Positions 36,123 through 57,022 of a stretch of DNA of 64,000 nt are shown here, piece after piece. Origin of the DNA: Myripristis murdjan (taxonomy: Eukaryota > Chordata > Actinopteri > Holocentriformes > Holocentridae). Below the pieces are notes generated by a model. That model worked only from the letters and a program-made list of their open reading frames with translations, ran no database searches and had not been told where the DNA came from. Numbering within the stretch: position 1 is the stretch's first letter; every line of letters begins with the position of its first letter. The stretch covers positions 13,727,740 to 13,791,739 of the forward strand of contig NC_043990.1 in the NCBI RefSeq assembly GCF_902150065.1, written 5' to 3'. The position numbers were made by a program, and so were the translations under genes.

Positions 36123-38830
36123 CCTCTCTCTTTTTCTCTGTAGTTCCCAGGAAGGTTCAGATCATCTGGAGGCTATATGCTCTACAGTCTTAGTCAACCA
36201 TGGATTAGGAGATGGAGGATCAGGTGTGGCCTGTCCTAATAATGGCCCATGGCTAAATAATTAAGGGCCCAGGATGGAATCCACACCAGAGGACCCTTAT
36301 GGTCACATGAGAGCCCAAAATAGTCCCATGGGAGTGGGCTGGTGACCGGGGAAGCAGGCCAGGGAAGTTCTCCATGGATGGATGGATTAAAATTGATAGG
36401 AAAGAACAAGAAAACTCCATCAAGAAACTCACAGCAGATCTTACTTGGTGGACGCTGTTATCTCAAGTGTTTTACAGTGCCGTGCATGCGTAATTCTCAT
36501 TGGTGGCCCCAGCGGGATCTATCCTTGATCTCCCAAGCAGTGGCACTGTAACGGTCATGTTCTACCTGTTTACCTACACAGGAGCTGGACAAGACAGTAT
36601 CTAAAGTGACCCATGGTAACGCTGGATAGGGGGAGTGACACGAAAAGGTCTCAGTAGAAACTTGACCCTTGTTTTGGTGGCTCTTAAAGCTGTTAGTTGC
36701 TTGTTTTCCTCTGGTTGTGACGCCAGTTGGTCAGGCTTGCGTGTTTGGTTTATAGTCACACCCTTGTATAGTTGGGAGACCCTGTTTGACCTGCAACTGG
36801 ATCCCTCTGTCCCCGGCATTAGGAAACGACTGGATTAGGCATTTGAAGGGGAACACACCCTAGGACACAATTACTTGAAAGCGGTACTGGGCTGCAGTGA
36901 TCCTGCTCATTTTGGTTGTAGTCTTCCAGAATACTGAGCCATCAGTCATGAATCTGTGTGGTGTGGTTTTTACCAGCATGCCATTGCATAAGATATGGCA
37001 TGCTACAAGTAATTGATCTAACAGATATTACCATTGTATTAACATTATAGAGGCCTCTGTTCAAGCTCGACAGATCTTGACTTAGTGCTGGCGTTTTGTA
37101 TTTAACTTTTTCTTAATTGGACCACTATAGAGATTACTTGAAGTTTCAGGGAAACATAACTATTTGTCACATTATATGCAAACAATTTGTTGATTAAAAT
37201 TGAATGATTTGTAAATTGTCTCATCATCAATAATGCAGCCATGAGAAAAAAGGTTCATGTTGCATGCCTGCTACGTAGTACCAGGCCTGTGACATAGAAC
37301 TTAAGGCACATTTTGGGCACAGCACCAAAATTGCACCTTATGCATTGTTACAGCACCTGGCACTTCAAACTCCTCAGCAGCAAATGGGCAAGATAAACCT
37401 GAGTCATGTGGCCACCCTGCCTCACTGCGGCACTCCCATTGTAAATACTCTCATCGACGCTCCACTCAGCTTTCAGCACACAGTATACTCGTAGTAGTGG
37501 CATTCCTTGCATGATCTATTGTTACTAACACACAATAGAGCTCCATTGGACAATTTTTAATAATTTAGAGTATATTGTTATTCCATTTAATTCTTTTTAT
37601 TAACTGCCATATCCTTTTTAATACCTTTTTTATACGTTCTTTTCTTATCATGGTACTTCCTGTGAAAAACATATCACTCTCTTGCACCATCTACAGCCAG
37701 CCTCCTGCTTGCTATGTACATAGGCCTCAGGCTTTTGCGTCTTATATACACTGGCAAGCTGCATACCTTATTATTTTCCCCAATATGCTAGGCATGCTTA
37801 AACACATTGCAACCTTTGTAACCTTTCTCCACATTAGGCTAACAAATCTGTAATGTGATCTTTGCATCTCACATAGTTTCCTGGTTCCAGGAAACTAGAA
37901 ACTGGACTGATCAAAATTCACCTTATTGACCTGCATTAAAATTACTTTACTCGCACTGCCAAGTGATTCCTGGATTTATACTGAATAGAACTTAGTGAAA
38001 CAGTATTTGCAAATACATTTGCCACAGTTAATAATTTTTTTTTAACCTACTTGGAATGGCAGATGGACAGAGTGGCAGATAAGTTGTCAGTCACAGAAAA
38101 GTCAACTAAGTTTACTTTCAAAAAGGGAAATTTCTGGCACATAATTTAAGCCTCCTGTCTTATGTCGCAGATTCTACCCATCTTGTGCTACAAGCAGGTA
38201 AAAAACTGCTGGTGCTAAAAGCAGCAAATTGCAACAGGGAATATTTGCACCAGCATACCTCTGCCACACAACAGTCTGATTCATTATAGACACTAAATAA
38301 AGGTACAAGCCTGTGTTGTGAATGCTCCCAGTGAATATAAATGTGTACATACTGTACATGTATGTGTGCATAGTGGTCAAGGCTCATTTGGCCAAAATGT
38401 CTCTGTGATTAATTATCGATGGGTGCATTCCTAATACATTGTGCAGGCTTTTATCTTTATCTATGAATTGATTCATTTTGCCAAGCAATGTAAAATGTGT
38501 GTGTGTTTAGCGATTTGGCTCATTTCTACCCACTGTCACGTCCAGCAAAACCCACTATGCCAATGTTTTACCGCGAATCTTTAACGCTGTATCATTTTTG
38601 CTTAATCTGTGTAACAAATGTAATGGCTAATAATAAATAAAACTGTGACAATAAGCTATTTTTTTGGCCTGCTTTGTGGAGCGGCTTGGTTCCTCGTAGA
38701 GGTCAAGCTTCCATGCAGTGCGTGCACATGTGTGTGTGCGTGTGTGTAAGAGAGAGAAAGCACTTGCATAGAGAGAGGGAGGACAGAAACAGAAGCTGGG
38801 TGTACGTAAGTGGGTAAAGGAGGGGGGGGG
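35990..38830. other. Intergenic interval between second and third S100 genes
   Basis: No gene supported. Contains the TC microsatellite at 36061-36118 and otherwise AT-rich unique sequence with short frames that show no family resemblance. Confidence 0.55.
36061..36118. repeat. (TC)n microsatellite
   Basis: About 29 uninterrupted TC units. Confidence 0.95.
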
Positions 38831-38837
38831 TGCAAGT

Positions 38838-38938
38838 GATATTTAAGCCACTGGCAAACTCTCTCCCCATCCATCTCTGCCTTGGCTCTGTCGTCTGCAC
38901 CTCTTCAGAGACAAAGGAGGCCCTCCATCAGCAGTCAG
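38838..38938 (+). promoter_or_regulatory. TATA-like box and non-coding first exon of third S100 gene
   Basis: GATATTTAAG at 38838-38847 lies about 30 bases before a likely start in the CCATCCATCTC region. A strong donor (GTCAG then GTAAGA) after 38938 ends an untranslated exon that would join the acceptor at 40705. The leader intron would be about 1.8 kb, normal for S100 genes. Confidence 0.45.
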
Positions 38939-39156
38939 GTAAGATAGACAGCTTGGAGGGGTTACGGCACTATACTTTCTCCTCTGTATGTGATGTGTGT
39001 TTCCTTGGAGTGGCCAGTATTTTATCAGGTGTGCAACTGTAGCAAAGAGCTGCAAATCCACATTCCTCAATTGCAGTAATGCATGGGTGATGGATGCTAA
39101 CCAACAGTGCCAGTCTAAGGAAACTTGAAAACCAATTTTTGGGGAGGGCAACTTTG

Positions 39157-39187
<31 letters not shown>

Positions 39188-40706
39188 CTTGAGAAGATGC
39201 AGTCTGATTTCTCTGGACAGATGACTTTCAAGGAAGAGCGTCACATGATATTAATTCACATGATGGAATGATGTAAGGAATTGTGTGAAGTTGATGTGAT
39301 TTGTTGCAGGGAGTTATTACATGACAGAGATATTTAATCTACAAAATCTATGAACGACAGTCATCCTGTACTTAATAACTATTATAACATGGTAATTCCA
39401 AATCATTGCCACATATTTATTTTTATGCCATCATATTTTTTGAATGCTATTGCTCATAACGGTTAGTGGCTTCAAGTGAATATTGCTCCTTCATCGGGAT
39501 CATGTGCTGTAAATGCATTATTTCTGCACTCAATATTATGTTACTGACAGCACTTTGGTCTCCATGGTTTCCTATTGTATTGTGTCAGTCACTGAGACAG
39601 ATGACCCCTATAGATTTTCCAGTTAGTCAGCTTTGGTGTCCACTCTCCTCCTCTTTCGTCTCCTCTGCCCACCACTCTGACCTCACCTGTACTGTGCACT
39701 TCAGGATGATGACAGCCAGCTATCTTTGAAACTGGCATCCCTTCCTGTTTTGGTGATTGTTTTGCAAGGGGTGCAACTGGACTTGTAGAGTTACTTGAAT
39801 AAATGATTAATTCACATCTCTTTCAGCAACAGTCTATTTTAATAGTATCTTTTATACACAGGGGCCTTTAACTTTAGACTTTTAAGTGAGGTGAGTTGTC
39901 CTCACCTGTACACATGTGGTCAATGCATGGCAGCACCTCAGGTTACTTGGCCCTCGGTTTCTGATTGAGATTACCAGTGGGTTAACTGCATGACAGTTTT
40001 ATGTTTCACTTGTGGTTTGAATGCTAAGACCATTGTTACATGATTGGCAAGCAGACAACACGTTCTACACTGAAAGCACTTTTCACTGATACTGTGATGT
40101 TATCATTCCTTGCATTACCAATTCAGCTTACAAGGGAGATAACTCGTGGAACTATCAAAACCTGTTATGGCTTCACTGTTCTTACATCTGCCTTGCTTTG
40201 TATGCAGTACATGAAGTGAAATGATCATTTGTAACATGCTGAGGGTGGCAGGTTTTCGACCCCAAAGGGAGTCAGCATCATTGACAATGACTTATCTGTG
40301 TCTGTGTGTGCACAGTCTCTCCACGAGCCCAGCACAAGAAGATCCAAGATGCCGGACACAATGTGTGTAAGATTGTTCGAAAGCTTCTCCAAAGCTTGTT
40401 TCATCTTTCCATTCAAACCTCTGAAAATGTAAAACCAAGTAAGGTCACACATAGTGATCCGAACACCTTTAGAAGGGCCGGAAATAGCCTCTGCACTAGG
40501 CAACATGTAGAGAGCTATTTGGCCCGAGTTATAGAAGTGGGCAAACTTCTCTAGCTTTGTTTCCTCCAGTCCATCCATGTATCTGTCCACCTATCACTTT
40601 GACTTGGTTGCTTCACCCTTGTTTGCTATGTGGCCGCACATGCAGCTGGGGCTGGAGCGAGCATTTTGTGGTAGATACTGATCTTTGATCTGATACCCCC
40701 TCCAGC

Positions 40707-41356
40707 ATGTCCAAGGAGCCCAGTTCCAACCTGGAGAGTGCCATGCAGATGCTGATAAAGACCTTCCACAAGTATTCAGGGAAGGAAGGAGACAAGTACA
40801 CGCTGAGCAGGAGTGAACTGAAGGAGCTGTTACTAGAGGAGCTGGGAAGTTACTTGGGGGTAAGAGCAGTGTGTGTTTGTGTGTGTGTTGACGTGTGTAC
40901 GTGTGAAGAGGCAAATATGTGGTTGTACAATAACACTGTAACGCAATTCACAAATATGCAATCATGCACCGACACACAAGTGAAGGTATGTGCTTACATA
41001 CCCAGAAACACAAGCACAGACAAGCCCACGTTCTGATGTATGTGCACACTCCACACGCGCACCTACACACTCACAAACGAGCAGACATTCTTAACCCTTT
41101 CCCTCCCTCCTTCCCTCCCTCTCTCTGTCTCTCCATCTGTCTCTCTCTGCTCTGACAGAGCTCCAAAGATAATGAAGCGGTTGAGAAGGTGATGAACGAC
41201 TTGGACGCCAACAACGACGGGGAGGTGGATTTCACCGAGTTCATCATTCTGATGGGCGCCCTAACGGTCGCCTGCAATGACTTCTTCCTGGAGTACAAAA
41301 CAGATGACAAACCAAAGGGCGATAGCAAAGGCGATTCAGCGGAGAAGAAAGAATGA
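40707..41356 (+). CDS. S100A1-like calcium-binding protein
   Basis: Two coding exons, 40707-40859 and 41159-41356 (153+198 nt, 116 residues), phase-0 intron. The protein carries the classical S100 first loop ([14 protein letters not shown]) and a canonical second loop ([12 protein letters not shown]), followed by the helix-4 phrase [10 protein letters not shown], which is close to human S100A1 (ALTVACNNFF) and to the teleost ictacalcin group. S100A1 in mammals modulates calcium handling through targets such as the ryanodine receptor. Compared with 94 residues in human S100A1 this protein has about 20 extra C-terminal residues that are almost all charged or Gly/Ser ([20 protein letters not shown]). 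The ATG follows the acceptor CCCTCCAG by one base. S100A1 versus a teleost-only paralogue cannot be settled here. Confidence 0.88.
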
Positions 41357-42179
41357 ATCAGAGCAAGAGAGGGAGAGTGGGAAAAGTGGGAGGGAGATGG
41401 GGGTGAGGGGTGGGGGTCGCTGGGGGCAGAGGGAGAAGGAGGGAAAGGAACAGGAATTAGACAAGGGAAAGGAACTGTGAGGCAGAAGAGAGAGGGGGGA
41501 AGGAGTTGAAGTGGATTGTTGTCTTATGCAATTTCTAAACAGTACAACTGTGAGTGTGAATGTGAGACAGAGGGACGCGTTCCAGCAAATAGCTTGTGGG
41601 CATTTAGGAAGGGCAGTGTTTTCCCTCTGCAGCTATATTTCACACCACAGTGTAGTCACAGATCCGGACCTAGTTGTACTGTTCACATACCAATGAGTGA
41701 CATTACATACAGGGTATATTTCAACCTCATCCCTTTACAATGTTATGTTCAGATTTAGCAGTTTCGATGGCTTCTTGTACGCTCTTGTATGATTATGGCA
41801 CTGGAAAAGAAGATGGCAGAATGCACACCAGGGTGTTTGAGCATCTCTTGCACATGAATAATTTGTGAACATATCTTAAGTTACAGATTATCAAATTATT
41901 ATGTATTCAGTGTTGAACATTCCAATATGATTTATCCCTTTCCTTGCACCTATTTTGTAATCTTTTTTGGTAATAACCAACGCATTCTTCGAAATATTAA
42001 ACATGGCATTTAACCAACTATTAATCTTGGTTTGTTGTCTCTCACATATATAAAACCCCCTCACACCACACAGCATTGTGACAGATTCATCAACATGTGA
42101 GGAATTACTCTCTGCACCTGGAGATCAGGTTGGAGGGTGCAGAGAGAAACTATGTCAGCAAATTTTGTGTGTACGTGTA

Positions 42180-42211
<32 letters not shown>

Positions 42212-45200
42212 AGAGAGAGAGGACAGAGAGACAGATAGAGATAGGGAAAGAATGAGTGTCCATGTTGGTGTGTGTGTGTGTGTGTGTGTACTGGGGATTC
42301 CCACAGTGTAAACTGCTCCAGCTCACACATCCTGCCAACAATATCCTGCAAGTCTTGTTCCACCAGATATAAACTGACCCAGATGTTTGACTTGGATCTG
42401 CACTGGAAAACTTCTTCAAAAGAGAGACAGGGACAGAGGGAGGAGAAAAAGAGAAAGAGAGTGTTTGAAGGCAGACAAAGACAGAGTATTCGCATGTGTA
42501 TGCGCATGTGTGTGCGTGTGTGTTTGTGCATTAAGAGCCAGCAAAAGTTGGGAGTGATTGGCCTTGGGGAATCCAATTTATGGAGTATATCAGTAAAGTA
42601 TGTAGCTTGGAAAACAGCAGTATAATCATCAAGGAATGTTCAAGCTGCTGTGACTGTGAGCACAGTTGCTGTCCTTCAGTGTCTCACTCACACCATTGGC
42701 TGTATTAGTAAATCAACACGTCTCTCTGCACCTCATTGGCTTTTACAGCTGCTTGTCACTTTAAAGAATAAATGAGAATGAAACAGAGAGCAGTGAATCA
42801 CGGATCGCCCCCTGTCTAACACAGTATCTTGTCACTCCTGGATGTAATTGTGCTTGAGGTCTATTGATCAGCTGAACCGCCTCCTCCTCTTACCTGCAGC
42901 AATAGTGTGAAACTGACGCCGGCTCAGTATCTGGAGGCAGGTTCGCCCTGCTCCTGTTTGCGAACATTGTTTGGCTCTCGCTGTTTTCAAAAGCTTTTTC
43001 TGATTGGGTGGTTTGAATGTCTCAGTGTTGTGTACGCAGCTTGTGGATAGGTAGGCTACAGTATTCAAAACAAAACAGCTTCTAAGGCGGTTAACCCTGT
43101 TGTAGCCTAAAGGAAAACTAATGCAATATGAACTGTAATGACATGCAGGGGCGTTGGCTGGGCCTGTCAGTATCAGGGGCTGAGCCCAAAGTCTTGTAGG
43201 AGGGTCCTGGGACATTCTCCTTCCAGAGAAAATTTAGAAAATTAGCCTCTAAAATGGTCAGTTTTGTACTTTTTTCTTTTAATGTGAGGGTCTACACAGA
43301 AACTGATTGTATACACCAAACTCTGTTTACACCAAACACTTGTAAGAGAACCACAAACTTCTTCTCTCCCGGTCATTGTGAAGCACTTTGAGTGGTTGGT
43401 AGACTCCAGGTCTGTCCCTCTCTCCTATCCTCTCCTCTCTTCTCCTCTCCTGGTCTCTGGTCATCTGATACTAACCTTATTAATGAGCTAATCTAGCAAT
43501 GGCACCACCTGCTAACCTGCCCTTGTCACAAAATAACCTGTAACAAACCTGGTTTGGCTGGATCTGCAGGACAATCCGGCTGCTGAGGCTCACCAAATGG
43601 TGCTGGTTTTTGGGAAGAGTGGGTGAGGGGACCAGACCATTTGTGGCTGAATACTGATAAAAGGGGGTCGGAGGGTGGGGGGTGAGTTGAGGTTGATGCC
43701 CAGGCAAGAAAACGGCCCTGGTTAACTCCCACAGTCATTTGCTTTACCATACCTCATGGACAAATGTTGATCTTGTTTTCTTTTCATATATATAAACTCA
43801 TTTTGTTCATTAAAAGTTATTTAATTTTCAGTCACATGCCTTTTCAACCATGGTAAAGGTAACCATGGGTGCCATACTTCATTCAAACAGTATCTAAGAC
43901 ACAGCTGACCTTACCAGGTGAACCTGTTCAAACAGAACTGCCAGGGTCTGTGTTGATGAATCACACATGGCTGGTGCTGCCAGTGTGGGGTAAGGAGATG
44001 AGGAACACAAAGCCAAGCTATGTCACTGGCACAGAGACAGAAGCATCTGATAAGGATGGCAGGGACACTTCGGTTACCAACAGACCAGGTCAAGCGACAC
44101 CCAGATGTCAAACTGCCATGTCCATCAGACAGAGTAGGGCAGCGTTGGCTGTCACACAAGCCCAAGAGAGGCGGCCCACATGGCCCTCACATGGGAGAGT
44201 AGAATGGCAAACCATTGACAACAAAATGAATTTATTCATTCAAGTATAACTAAGGTAGCACGAATCCAGGCCTATATCATATGATGATTGATTCGTTTCT
44301 TGGTGTATCTCTCTCTAGGGCAGAATTTGAGAAGGGCTACTTCCCTCAGGTACATGAAATCCATCTTGATAGAAGACCTCACGGCTACACTACATTGTGC
44401 CAAAGAGCAGTCAAGAGACATATGACTTACAACGCCTTGCCACCCCTAATTTATAAAGATTAGACCTTGCTGCACCAAGTCTGACCTTTTGTGGCTTAGC
44501 AAATAGCAGTGCCACGTAAGTCAGCTTTTCATGAAGGTTGGCAGATACAGCTGACTGTTTTCTGTAAGATAATGAATACATCAGATGGAAATATATCTCT
44601 GGCATCTTTGGAGTAATGAAACCTAACCTCTGTGTCATGGGCCTTCACAAATTAATGCACCAACACTTGGCACTGAGTGCAACAGAATCTGAGCACGAGC
44701 TAAACAATGCATATAGGTAATGTCCTTCCTGGGAGTCAAGGAGAACCAGGTGACAGACAGATACCAGCCTTGGGTAACACTGATGGAGTGAGGACGGTAA
44801 AGGAGAGGGGCGAACGATAGAGATACAGATACGTAAGAAGGGAGGGAAGGGGAGAGGGATGGTGTCAATTGCTCGTTTTTTCCTTCACGTTAAGAGTCCT
44901 TGATATCGGTGTAATGATACTACTCTTGTTCTTTGTCCATTTCTAGTGCTGCATTTACTTTAGACCTACGTAAGGCGGTTACGGTGTTTATTGCAAGTAC
45001 CTAAGTCGTTTGTCCCAGGCTCAACCTTTAACATGATCCTCACACATGGCTACAATCTCCCCATCCGACCTTTTCCTTCACCTTTTGACTCCAAGATGGC
45101 AACATAATCTATTTCCATTAAGCAAAGTAGAGTACTATTAGGGGTGTAATGGTTAAGTAAACCGATTGTTTGGTTTGTATTGTAATTTATGGGCCGTGAT

Positions 45201-47280
45201 TTCAGTTTCGGTTCGGTTTGTTTTGCACATTAGGGAGAAAAAAGAACCCCGCCACCATTTCCAATATTCTCTGTAGATTGTCTTATTTGCAAAAATAATA
45301 ATTTTTTTTTTCATCCAGAAATTTGGGATTTACAAAATGAAATCAAGAAATATTCTTTCAAAGACAAAAGTGCTGTAATTTCACTATTTCACTATTCATT
45401 TTTTTAATTCATTTTTATTGTTTATTCATCAGCTAGGTGAGTGGTTGTATGGCTCCCATACAGTGGATGTCTTGTAGATGTTTGTAACACGATACCTTTC
45501 ATCTCCCAGTTCAAAATACAATGAACACTCAAGACCAGTTAATTCTCAGTTGCCCAGGAGGTCCAGCCAACACCGGTGAGAACTTTGAAGAGTGTATTTT
45601 GCAGTGAATGGTACTTTTTTTATTTATTTATTTTATTTTTTTTTTTTTTTTACAGTTTTACACCTGAATGATAGTGCAAATGATAGTAACAGCACAATCA
45701 GTGATGCAGAGTTAAAGATTTATTAGAGAAAACTTTGTCAGAAATCAACGAATTACGTCTATGGATTCATTCAAAGTCATTTCAGCCATTTCAACTATGT
45801 GAAGAAGCTGGATCTTTGAACTTTGAAAAGTGCAGTCCTGCTTTTTTTCATTCTGCTGTACCTTCAAACACCTACAACTAATCATCATGTAAATGATTTA
45901 CTGGCATCAAAGGAAAGCGCTCAGGGGATCTCCAGTGTTGAAATTCAGGACCTTTTTTATTATAATCTGTTTTTATAGTTCATTCATGTTTCAACAACAG
46001 GTGTCCACATACCAAAAGCAAACAGTGAAATACGTATAGCAGGTGTCTCCTCACATAACCTACCTCTGCTGGAGTGCTCTGCCAAAAACTACACACTGCC
46101 TTCCAATAAATCCACGAAAAGACATGGGAATGGCCTCACTCCAAAGAAAAAGACATGATTTAACATCAGTTATACTATGTTTTATTACTAATGGCCGACA
46201 CTGGGCTCACATACTGTTGCCCAAAAATGTGTGCAGCTTGTCACTACATTAAGAGCAGACCTGCGCACAATGTATGCAAAACATATTTCAAATCCAGACA
46301 GAAATAAAAAACAAAGAATTTAGTACATGCAACGGTGTCGGCACTTTTCATTTTGCTGTTCTGTTTCCAAGCACTGAGGGTGAGGAACAGCTGTAACCTT
46401 GTATTTAATGGAGTCAGATTAAACAATATTGAAATAGGAGAGTGCACGACAGGATTGGCATTTCTTTTATGCAGCGGTTCAAAGCTGTTTCAGTATTTGT
46501 GATTCATTTCCTCATCAATGTCTGAGAAACATCCCTCTATTCAGGTCCCAACAAGTTACTGGCAGAGAATTGCCTTTCATTGAATAATATTACTTTAATA
46601 ACATACTATGCAAATGTTTCCTCACCAGAAATTACACGAAACCAATTAATCAAATCAGCAATGTATTATTTGGTAGAGTAGATTAGATTATCCATACAAA
46701 CATCATCCAGAGTGAAAAACGCTGTTTAACTGAAAACCCCAAATTGCATGACCTCAGCTCCGGTTCAGACAAAGACCAAACATTGTCGAGCCATTGGACA
46801 TTGCATCAGGGTGAATCACTTAATGGTTCACAGTGCAGATGGTAGACACAGTTCCCTCATTCACAGTAAAATTCCTCAAAGGACAACACAGTTAAACAAA
46901 AACGAACAAGGACAAGGACAATAGCACATTACAAATCTGCTGTGGGCATGAATCAACGGTAGCGGGTCTTTTTTTGTTCACATTTTGAGTGGAAGGCTAA
47001 AGTAGGGGTGTGAATTTCTCCCACGATCAACTTCAAGAAGAGCAGAGAGTCAGTAGGCTGGAGGGTTCAGTCGGTGCAGTGTACCAGCACGTCCACCAGG
47101 GGGAGAAAGACAACCATAAACTAAAAGGTTTCTCTCATCAAAAGTACATTCTGCTTCAAAGTCAATTTCCAACCAATAATAACAGTAATTATAAAAAAAA
47201 TATTATAATCATCACCTTGATAGTTAAGCATTAGAGAGATTAAAGCTCATATCTGTCCTTTCACAATTAAACTGGGACTG
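41357..47280. other. Intergenic interval, third S100 gene to she
   Basis: No gene supported. A GT/GA microsatellite tract spans about 42176-42290. ATTAAA at 41996-42001 or AATAAA at 42767-42772 could end the third S100 transcript. Two CCAAT boxes near 42695 and 42735 stand close together without a visible gene. A fragment of the 48.6-kb SINE type (AAGCACTTTGAGTGGTTG) occurs at 43381, and a hAT-like remnant at 45138-45260. The remainder is AT-rich with T runs near 45302 and 45640. Confidence 0.5.
45138..45260 (+). repeat. Remnant of a teleost hAT-type short element
   Basis: TAGGGGTGTAATGGTTAAGT followed by AACCGATTG and TTTCGGTTCGGTTTG resembles the start of a hAT-type non-autonomous element frequent in fish (TAGGGGTGTAACGGT...TTCGGTTCGGTTT). 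No matching far end was found. Assignment is from memory. Confidence 0.4.
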
Positions 47281-47289
47281 ACAGTTACA

Positions 47290-47295
47290 TTTATT
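47290..47295 (-). terminator. she: Candidate poly(A) signal of she
   Basis: AATAAA on the minus strand about 340 bases past the she stop codon. Further minus-strand signals lie downstream, so a longer 3' UTR is possible. Confidence 0.4.
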
Positions 47296-47635
47296 CAATA
47301 AAAGCGCCTGGCCCTCTCTGTGGTGCCCCCCTTGTGTTCACATGCAAAACAGCAGTCTGGGTGTTTTGCATCAGCTGCACATCAAAGTAAAGTGAGGACA
47401 CCTCAGGAGACAGGCTGCAACCTCAAAGAAAACTAATACAAACGACACATGAAGTAGAGTAATATGGGCCGACAAATAAATCTAAATATTCTGGGAAGAA
47501 AAAGGAGAGGTGGAACTGAAGCTTAACTGATGGGCGATGAGGTCTTAAATGATGTTTTTTTTTTTTTTTTTTTTTTTGTTCCGTACAGATCCAGAGGTGT
47601 GTTTGTTTTGCGTGGTTGGATGAGGTGGGGTAGGG

Positions 47636-54586
<6,951 letters not shown>

Positions 54587-55190
54587 GGTGATGAAGTTTG
54601 AAAGCCACTAACCTCTCTGCTCTGACACCTTTCAGCGCCATACAACAGAGCCCAGGAGACGCACCTTTAGAAATCACAGCGGGCCCTTCCAACAAAAGAC
54701 TTCCGTTGTTTTATTCTGGGACAGTCTCTCGGAGCCTGGCCGATTTGGAGCAGCACCTCCAGATTCCTGTTTTAAGCTTATCAGAAAAGCCTTGGCGAGT
54801 CAAATCACTGGAAGGCCTATAAAGCCAATAAAAAATCGTGCTGCTAAGTTACACCTGAAATTAAGACTGATTTGCTTATATAAAACAGACTGTTGGAAGC
54901 CTGTTAGAAAAGAAAAAAAAAATAAATTAGATTTAAAAAAGCGCAAATATCCTTACTTTATCCCATTTGCAAATTTCTTATATATGTTTTTTCTTCCATT
55001 CAGTGGAAAAGTTATTCTCTTTGTGTAAAGAGATGTCTTCGGAGTAGGAAGACCCTAAAGGAAAAAAAGTTTCTCTTGCGTCTGATTTGTGGTCCCATTC
55101 CCAGAGTGGCTTATCTGGTCTTTTACAACCCTCCACTGTCGCAATGAGGCTCCTGACTATACGCCTGGAGTATATGGGTGGGGGATGAAC

Positions 55191-55294
<104 letters not shown>

Positions 55295-55348
55295 GTGGGC
55301 GGCGATGAAGTTATGCAGCCTGGCACCACAGTAGCATATTCACTTTTG

Positions 55349-55349
<1 letters not shown>

Positions 55350-55384
<35 letters not shown>
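55350..55384. repeat. Poly(T) tract
   Basis: About 34 T residues, 60 bases after the TG array. Confidence 0.9.
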
Positions 55385-55386
<2 letters not shown>

Positions 55387-57022
55387 CAGTAGGTAGGCTA
55401 CGTGCGCTTTATCAGAATGGCTGCAGATCCTAGAGAAGAACTAAACTAAACATTAGACTACTTAAATGAAAATAAAGCTACTACACCTATTTCATAATAC
55501 TTGTCCTTTGAAAGCAGGTGCTTCAAAATGCAGGCTTGAAATGATGACTTGATTATGGCCATTCGTTGACATTCTTCCACAGATAAGTCATATTCCCAGA
55601 GCCATTATTATGTCTGTGTCCATTTGTGCAGTTTTTTTTTCCTGACAACTGAGGCTGACAGTTGAGGAGTGGTTATATCAGCACTTTGATGCGGTTTATT
55701 AATTCAACATAGTTCATATCTTACTCAATACCACACTTAATTGGCGTTTTAATTAACGTAAATCAACTGCTTTAATAGGTATCACTCGAAAGTGGTCCGT
55801 TCTGGCCTGATCCACACATACCAGCGAAAGGTGTGACACACAAGACACAAACGAAACAGAAAAATAGCATTCAAAAAAATGTTGTAAATTATAATGTTCT
55901 GAAATACTTTGTCGTACGAGGCCAAAGTATGTACCTTGTGTATTATGTTTAAAAGATGCGTTTTATATTCATGAGGGATATTTTTCGACACCCCTATTTT
56001 GCCCGTGACTTGGAGTCTTCCACGGTGCGCGATACCCCTGCTTGTCCCTCTTTGTCCGGTGGCGACAGAAGGCCATGATTATTATGGCAAAATTTGCGTT
56101 TTTGAATGAATAATAATTGAATGGTGGATCGAAACAGCAAGCATACGCCGTGTGAGGACTGGTTTACCGGCAATGACACACCAGAGAGTTTCAATTTAAA
56201 GGACAGCAGAGCAAGCAACGGAGAAAGGGTACAGTTTACTTCCAAGACAGTCTGCAACCTGGCTAGCTATCCTCAGTAGCATGCTAACGCTAGCTACCAA
56301 GCTAACGTTAGCATAGTAAACAACAGTTTTCGATACGAGACGGATTGTTTTGTCTCGTAAAGACTGTTACTGGGTAAAAATAGTTACAACTGTCCAAATT
56401 GTATGTAGTTGTATAGTTCGTGGTTTCGGATAACCATTTACATGCTGCGGTTACTCACTCACTGAAATCTCAAGGTTTCCTAGCTAGCCACATTGAATAA
56501 CGTGGCTAGCTAGTTAGCTAAGCTAGTAACTAGCTAGCCTTAGCTAGCTGGTCTAGTAGTTTCACATCTGTAAGTGATCATCACACAGGGGGAGGGAGGG
56601 GGGTGTTCTGCAACTTGCATGTACTGGCAAACAAGCCCGGTAGCGAACAACCAGTTTCATTCAACCGAGAGAGACTGGTTTGCAGCCACACTGCTCAGTT
56701 GTTCGTTGTACAGTTACACAGCTAACTAACATGCACTCGCTTAATTTTATCAGACGTTAATTTGGTGACCAAATCCCGGCGTGACAGACATCGTGGCGAA
56801 AGATTTGCAGCTGGAAAAGGAGTTTTGCAGACCTGGGCCGGTGACACAACTTAGTTTCTAATACGTCTTGGGTAATGTTGTGATGATAACCATTATAACG
56901 TTATCGACCTGAAGGCTGATTCCACCTGCTCGGCTCCTAGCCTTCAAGACGTCGTCATTTTTAACTTTTTTTTCTTGCATATGAACGGTGATATGCCACT
57001 TCACCGACAGTCATATTAGCTA

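Noticed and set aside
42078-42576. Overlapping frames around the GT/GA tracts
   Set aside because: They are translations of dinucleotide repeats (runs of His-Thr or Val-Cys) and carry no gene signal.
43869-44249. A 126-codon plus-strand frame between the S100 cluster and she
   Set aside because: Mixed composition, no recognisable domain, no promoter or splice context and no supporting neighbour exon.
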